From the NCBI RefSeq assembly GCF_040783975.1, contig NZ_CP160631.1:1302001-1366000 (forward strand): 64,000 nt of DNA. The letters are read 5' to 3'. The notes under the pieces were generated by a model. It ran no database searches and had not been told where the DNA came from. It worked only from the letters and a program-made list of their open reading frames with translations. Below are positions 60,216-64,000 of the stretch, one piece after another; position 1 is the first letter of the stretch; each line of letters starts with the position of its first letter. Source of the stretch: Pantoea sp. Ep11b. Lineage in GTDB: Bacteria; Pseudomonadota; Gammaproteobacteria; Enterobacterales; Enterobacteriaceae. Made by a program: the position numbers and the translations under genes.

Positions 60216-63200
60216 TTAGTGTGTCTGATCAGAGGTGACCGGATGACCTTTTGCTGCGTTATCTTTTTTCCTGCCGAAGCGGCGGCGGACCACCACGAAG
60301 AACACCGGCACGAAGAAGATCGCTAACAGCGTTGCGGTGACCATACCCCCGATAACGCCGGTGCCCACTGCGTTCTGCGAACCGGAACCGGCGCCGGTAC
60401 TGATTGCCAGCGGCAGTACCCCGAGAATAAACGCCAGTGACGTCATCAGGATAGGACGCAAACGCATACGACACGCCTCCAGCGCCGCTTCAATCAGCCC
60501 TTTGCCCTCTTTATCCATCAAATCTTTCGCAAATTCGACGATAAGGATGGCGTTCTTGGTCGAGAGGCCGATGGTCGTCAGTAATCCCACCACGAAGTAG
60601 ACGTCATTGCTTAAGCCACGCAGCGTGGTAAAGATCAGCGCACCGATGACCCCAAGTGGCACCACCAGCATGACCGAGAACGGAATCGACCAGCTCTCAT
60701 ACAGCGCGGCAAGGCAGAGGAAGACCACGATCAGCGAGATAGCGTAGAGGGCAGGGGCCTGGTTGCCTGACAGACGTTCCTGATAGGACATACCGGTCCA
60801 GTCATAGCCGATACCGGCAGGCAGCTTCGCCGCCAGCTCTTCCATCAGATCCATCGCGGCACCCGAACTCTTGCCAGGCGCAGCCTGTCCCAGGATCTCC
60901 ATCGCCGGCAGGCCGTTGTAGCGCTCAAGGCGCGGCGAGCCATACTGCCATTTCGCGGTTGAGAAGGCCGAGAACGGCACCATGGTTCCGCTGCTGTTAC
61001 GCACGTACCACTTACCGATGTCGTCCGGCAACATACGCGAATCCGCTTTACCCATAACGTACACTTTCTTCACGCGACCACGATCGATGAAGTCGTTGAC
61101 GTATGAGCCGCCCCAGGAGGCTGCCAGCGTGGTATTGATATCGCTCAGCGATACGCCCAGCGCCTGCGCTTTCTCCTGATCGATTGTCAGCTTGTACTGC
61201 GGGGTATCTTCCAGTCCGTTCGGACGCACACCCACCAGGGTATCAGGATGCTGAGCAATCATGCCGAACAGCTGATTACGCGCTTCCGTCAGCTTCTCAT
61301 GACCGAGGTTGTTCTGATCGATCAGCTCGAAGTCGAAGCCGGTGGCGTTACCCAGTTCGATAATCGCGGGCAGGTTAAACGGAATCACCATCGCATCTTT
61401 GATCGCGCCCAGCGCCTGCATGGCACGGCCCGCAATCGCCGGTACTTTCATGTCGCTGCTGGTACGCTCATCCCAGGGTTTGAGGCTGACGAAGGCGATA
61501 CCGGTGTTCTGTCCGCGACCGGCAAAGCCGAAGCCGTTAACGGTAAACACGGACTTAACCGAATCCTTCTCCTGAGTCAGGAAGTAGTCGGTCACCTGAT
61601 CCAGGACTTTCTGGGTACGCTCCTGGGTTGCACCGGCTGGCAGCTGTGCCTGAGCCAGCAGCAGACCCTGGTCCTCTTCCGGTAAGAAGGAGGAGGGCAG
61701 GCGCATAAACAGAAATGCCATACCGACCACGATCAGCAGATAGATCAGCATATAGCGACCGGTGCTGCGGATCATGTGGCCCACACTGTCCACATAGTGG
61801 TTGGTGCTCTTGTCGAACATGCGGTTGAACCAGCCGAAGAAGCCGGTGGTTTTGCCATGCTCGCCTTTTTCAATTGGCTTCAGCATGGTCGCGCAGAGTG
61901 CCGGGGTCAGAATAAAGGCGACCAGCACTGACAGGGCCATGGCGGAAACGATGGTGATGGAGAACTGACGATAAATGACGCCGGTTGATCCACCAAAGAA
62001 CGCCATCGGAATGAAGACGGCGGCCAGTACCAGCGCGATACCGACCAGCGCCCCCTGGATCTGCTCCATGGAACGTTTGGTTGCCTCTTTTGGCGGCAAA
62101 CCCTCTTCGGCCATGACGCGTTCGACGTTTTCGACCACGACGATGGCGTCATCCACCAGCAGGCCGATCGCCAGCACCATCCCGAACATCGTCAGGGTGT
62201 TTATCGAGTAACCAAAAGCACTGATCACGGCGAACGTACCCAGCAGCACCACCGGCACGGCGATCGTCGGGATCAGCGTCGCGCGGAAGTTTTGCAGGAA
62301 GAGGTACATGACCAGGAACACCAGCACGATCGCTTCAATCAGCGTTTTTACTACTTCAAAAATCGAGATTTTTACGAAAGGCGTGGTGTCATACGGATAG
62401 ACCACTTTCATCCCGGCCGGGAAGGTTGACTGCATTTTGGCCAGTTCAGCCTTCACCGCATTGGCGGTATCCAGCGCATTCGCACCGGTGGCCAGCTTGA
62501 TACCGATACCGGACGCAGGCTTGCCGTTGTAGCGGGCGATGATCTCGTAGTTTTCCGCACCCAGTTCGATCCTTGCCACATCACGCAGACGGACCTGAGA
62601 ACCATCCTCATTGACCTTGAGCAGGATTTTGCCGAACTCTTCGGTCGAGGTCAGACGGGTTTGCGCGATGATCGAGGCGTTAAGCTGCTGACCCGGAACC
62701 GGAGGCGTACCGCCTAACTGACCGGCAGCAACCTGGGTGTTCTGGGTGTTCAGCGCGCTGATCACGTCAACCGGCGTCAGGTTGTAGTTGTTCAGCTTGT
62801 GCGGATCCATCCAGATGCGCATGGCGTATTGCGCACCGAAGACCTGAGTATCACCCACGCCCTTGGTACGGCTCAGCGGATCCTTAATGGTCGACGAAAT
62901 ATAATCAGAAATGTCATTCTGCGTCATATTGTCGTCGTCGCTGATGAAACCGGCCACCATCAGGAAGCTGCTGGAGGATTTTTTAACCTGAATCCCCTGT
63001 TGCTGAACTTCCTGCGGCAGCAGCGGCGTCGCCAGCTGCAGTTTGTTCTGCACCTGAACCTGCGCGATGTCCGCATCGGTGCCTGACTCAAACGAGAGCG
63101 TCAGGGTCAGCGTACCCGAGGAGTCGCTGCTCGAGGACATATACATCAGTCCGTCGATACCGTTCATGTTCTGCTCAATGACCTGGGTCACCGAGTCCTG

Positions 63201-63371
63201 TAGCGTTTTCGCATCCGCACCCGGATAAGAGGCCTGAATCTCAATCGCCGGCGGCGCAACATTGGGATATTGCTCGATCGGGAGTTTGAGAATCGATAGC
63301 GCACCGACCAGCATGATGATGATGGCGAGTACCCACGCAAAGATGGGGCGATCGATAAAGAACTTAGCCAT
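60216..63371 (-). CDS. acrB: Multidrug efflux RND pump AcrB
   Basis: 1051 residues (1049 in E. coli). Proton-driven trimeric inner-membrane exporter of drugs, bile salts and dyes that works with AcrA and TolC. Twelve helices; the proton-relay aspartates lie in [16 protein letters not shown] (about 407-408) and the relay lysine in [14 protein letters not shown]-terminus [17 protein letters not shown] is typical. The C-terminal tail differs from E. coli as usual. Sixteen bases separate it from acrA. Confidence 0.97.
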   Translation of the reverse strand: MAKFFIDRPIFAWVLAIIIMLVGALSILKLPIEQYPNVAPPAIEIQASYPGADAKTLQDSVTQVIEQNMNGIDGLMYMSSSSDSSGTLTLTLSFESGTDADIAQVQVQNKLQLATPLLPQEVQQQGIQVKKSSSSFLMVAGFISDDDNMTQNDISDYISSTIKDPLSRTKGVGDTQVFGAQYAMRIWMDPHKLNNYNLTPVDVISALNTQNTQVAAGQLGGTPPVPGQQLNASIIAQTRLTSTEEFGKILLKVNEDGSQVRLRDVARIELGAENYEIIARYNGKPASGIGIKLATGANALDTANAVKAELAKMQSTFPAGMKVVYPYDTTPFVKISIFEVVKTLIEAIVLVFLVMYLFLQNFRATLIPTIAVPVVLLGTFAVISAFGYSINTLTMFGMVLAIGLLVDDAIVVVENVERVMAEEGLPPKEATKRSMEQIQGALVGIALVLAAVFIPMAFFGGSTGVIYRQFSITIVSAMALSVLVAFILTPALCATMLKPIEKGEHGKTTGFFGWFNRMFDKSTNHYVDSVGHMIRSTGRYMLIYLLIVVGMAFLFMRLPSSFLPEEDQGLLLAQAQLPAGATQERTQKVLDQVTDYFLTQEKDSVKSVFTVNGFGFAGRGQNTGIAFVSLKPWDERTSSDMKVPAIAGRAMQALGAIKDAMVIPFNLPAIIELGNATGFDFELIDQNNLGHEKLTEARNQLFGMIAQHPDTLVGVRPNGLEDTPQYKLTIDQEKAQALGVSLSDINTTLAASWGGSYVNDFIDRGRVKKVYVMGKADSRMLPDDIGKWYVRNSSGTMVPFSAFSTAKWQYGSPRLERYNGLPAMEILGQAAPGKSSGAAMDLMEELAAKLPAGIGYDWTGMSYQERLSGNQAPALYAISLIVVFLCLAALYESWSIPFSVMLVVPLGVIGALIFTTLRGLSNDVYFVVGLLTTIGLSTKNAILIVEFAKDLMDKEGKGLIEAALEACRMRLRPILMTSLAFILGVLPLAISTGAGSGSQNAVGTGVIGGMVTATLLAIFFVPVFFVVVRRRFGRKKDNAAKGHPVTSDQTH

Positions 63372-63387
63372 GAATCAACGGCTCCTG

Positions 63388-64000
63388 TTATGACGATGAC
63401 TTGTCAGACTGCGGCTTTGCATCGGGTGCCGCTTTCGCATCGTCTGAGACTTCTTGTGGAGTCACCTGTGCGCCAGGTTTGGCACGCTGGAGACCGGTGC
63501 TGATCACGCGCTCGCCCGCTTTCACTCCGCCGGTGACCAGCCACTTGTCGCCAATCGCCTGCGAGGTGGTGACCGGACGGGATTCCACTTTGTTATCCGC
63601 ACCTACCACCATCACCGTCGCCTGACCGGTTGGTGTGCGGGTGACTGCCTGCTGAGGAACCAGCAGCGCATTCGGATTGGTGCCTTCATCCAGACGCGCA
63701 CGCACAAACATCCCCGGTAACAGGGTGTGGTTCGGGTTCGGTACGATGGCGCGCAGCGTGATGGAACCGGTGGTTTCATCCACGGTCACGTCAGAAAACT
63801 CCAGGGTACCCGTCTGCGCGTAGCTGCTGCCATCCTGCATCAGCAGGGTGACGTTGGCTTTGCCATCGTTCTGCTTCAGCTGACCCGACTCCAGCTCTGA
63901 ACGCAGGCGCATAAAGTCTTCGCTCGACTGCGTAACGTCGACATACATCGGATCCAGCTGCTGAACCGTTGCCAGCGCGGTGGTCTGTGCGCTCTGGACC
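63388..64000 (-). CDS. acrA: Efflux pump periplasmic adaptor AcrA, C-terminal part
   Basis: The last 203 residues of AcrA, cut by the window end. Seen: TALATVQQLDPMYVDVTQS of the beta-barrel domain, GTLEFSDVTVDETTGSITLR, the conserved membrane-proximal LLPGMFVRARLDEG, VPQQAVTRTP and VGADNKVESRPV. It links AcrB to TolC. The tail is rich in Asp, Ala and Lys. Expected to be first in acrAB with acrR divergent beyond the window. Confidence 0.96.
   Translation of the reverse strand, partial: VQSAQTTALATVQQLDPMYVDVTQSSEDFMRLRSELESGQLKQNDGKANVTLLMQDGSSYAQTGTLEFSDVTVDETTGSITLRAIVPNPNHTLLPGMFVRARLDEGTNPNALLVPQQAVTRTPTGQATVMVVGADNKVESRPVTTSQAIGDKWLVTGGVKAGERVISTGLQRAKPGAQVTPQEVSDDAKAAPDAKPQSDKSSS

Overview
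The window is a stretch of enterobacterial chromosome, most likely from Erwiniaceae and probably Pantoea or a close relative. The gene order follows the Escherichia coli proY to acrA segment almost throughout: acpH-queA-tgt-yajC-secDF, nrdR-ribD-ribH-nusB-thiL-pgpA, dxs-ispA-xseB, thiI, cyoABCDE, ampG, bolA-tig-clpPX-lon-hupB-ppiD, mdlAB-glnK-amtB, ffs, hha-tomB, acrAB. Several departures point to Pantoea. A ccdA-ccdR cysteine-detoxification pair sits beside cof and mdlA, as described in Pantoea ananatis. A phosphatase pair stands where E. coli has malZ. tsx and yajD are missing, with a kbp (BON-LysM) gene in their place. A zinc-starvation island lies between acrB and hha-tomB. The genus call is an inference from gene order and protein similarity from memory.

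Layout. 1-3361: the end of proY, then an inositol monophosphatase-like gene and a phytase-like histidine acid phosphatase joined stop to start. 3566-9732: acpH, the queuosine genes queA and tgt, and the Sec accessory genes yajC-secD-secF. 9794-15083: yajI and kbp, then nrdR-ribD, ribH-nusB and thiL-pgpA. 15144-22440: yajO-dxs-ispA-xseB on the minus strand, thiI on plus, and the overlapping panE/yajL pair. 22576-31418: yajQ, yajR, the cytochrome bo3 operon and ampG. 31476-41758: yajG and bolA divergent, then the protein-quality-control block tig-clpP-clpX-lon-hupB-ppiD, with recognisable heat-shock promoters before clpP and lon. 41899-47820: ybaV, fadM with a FadR operator, queC, an SgrR-like regulator, cof and ccdA/ccdR. 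47845-55307: the ABC exporter mdlAB, nitrogen-controlled glnK-amtB behind a sigma-54 promoter, tesB, ybaY and atl. 55475-64000: 4.5S RNA, hha-tomB, an unrecognised 117-residue gene, the zinc island, acrB and the end of acrA.

The genes form several functional sets. QueA, Tgt and QueC act in queuosine synthesis. Dxs, IspA, ThiI, ThiL and Cof touch isoprenoid and thiamine metabolism. Tig, ClpXP, Lon, PpiD and SecDF-YajC handle protein folding, export and turnover. The least expected part is 57033-60051. It has two Zur-type operators. One faces a 34-codon single-span membrane microprotein that overlaps the first gene of an AztABC-like zinc importer. The other faces rpmE2-rpmJ2, the zinc-independent ribosomal protein paralogues. 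I saw no insertion sequence, prophage, CRISPR array or tRNA.
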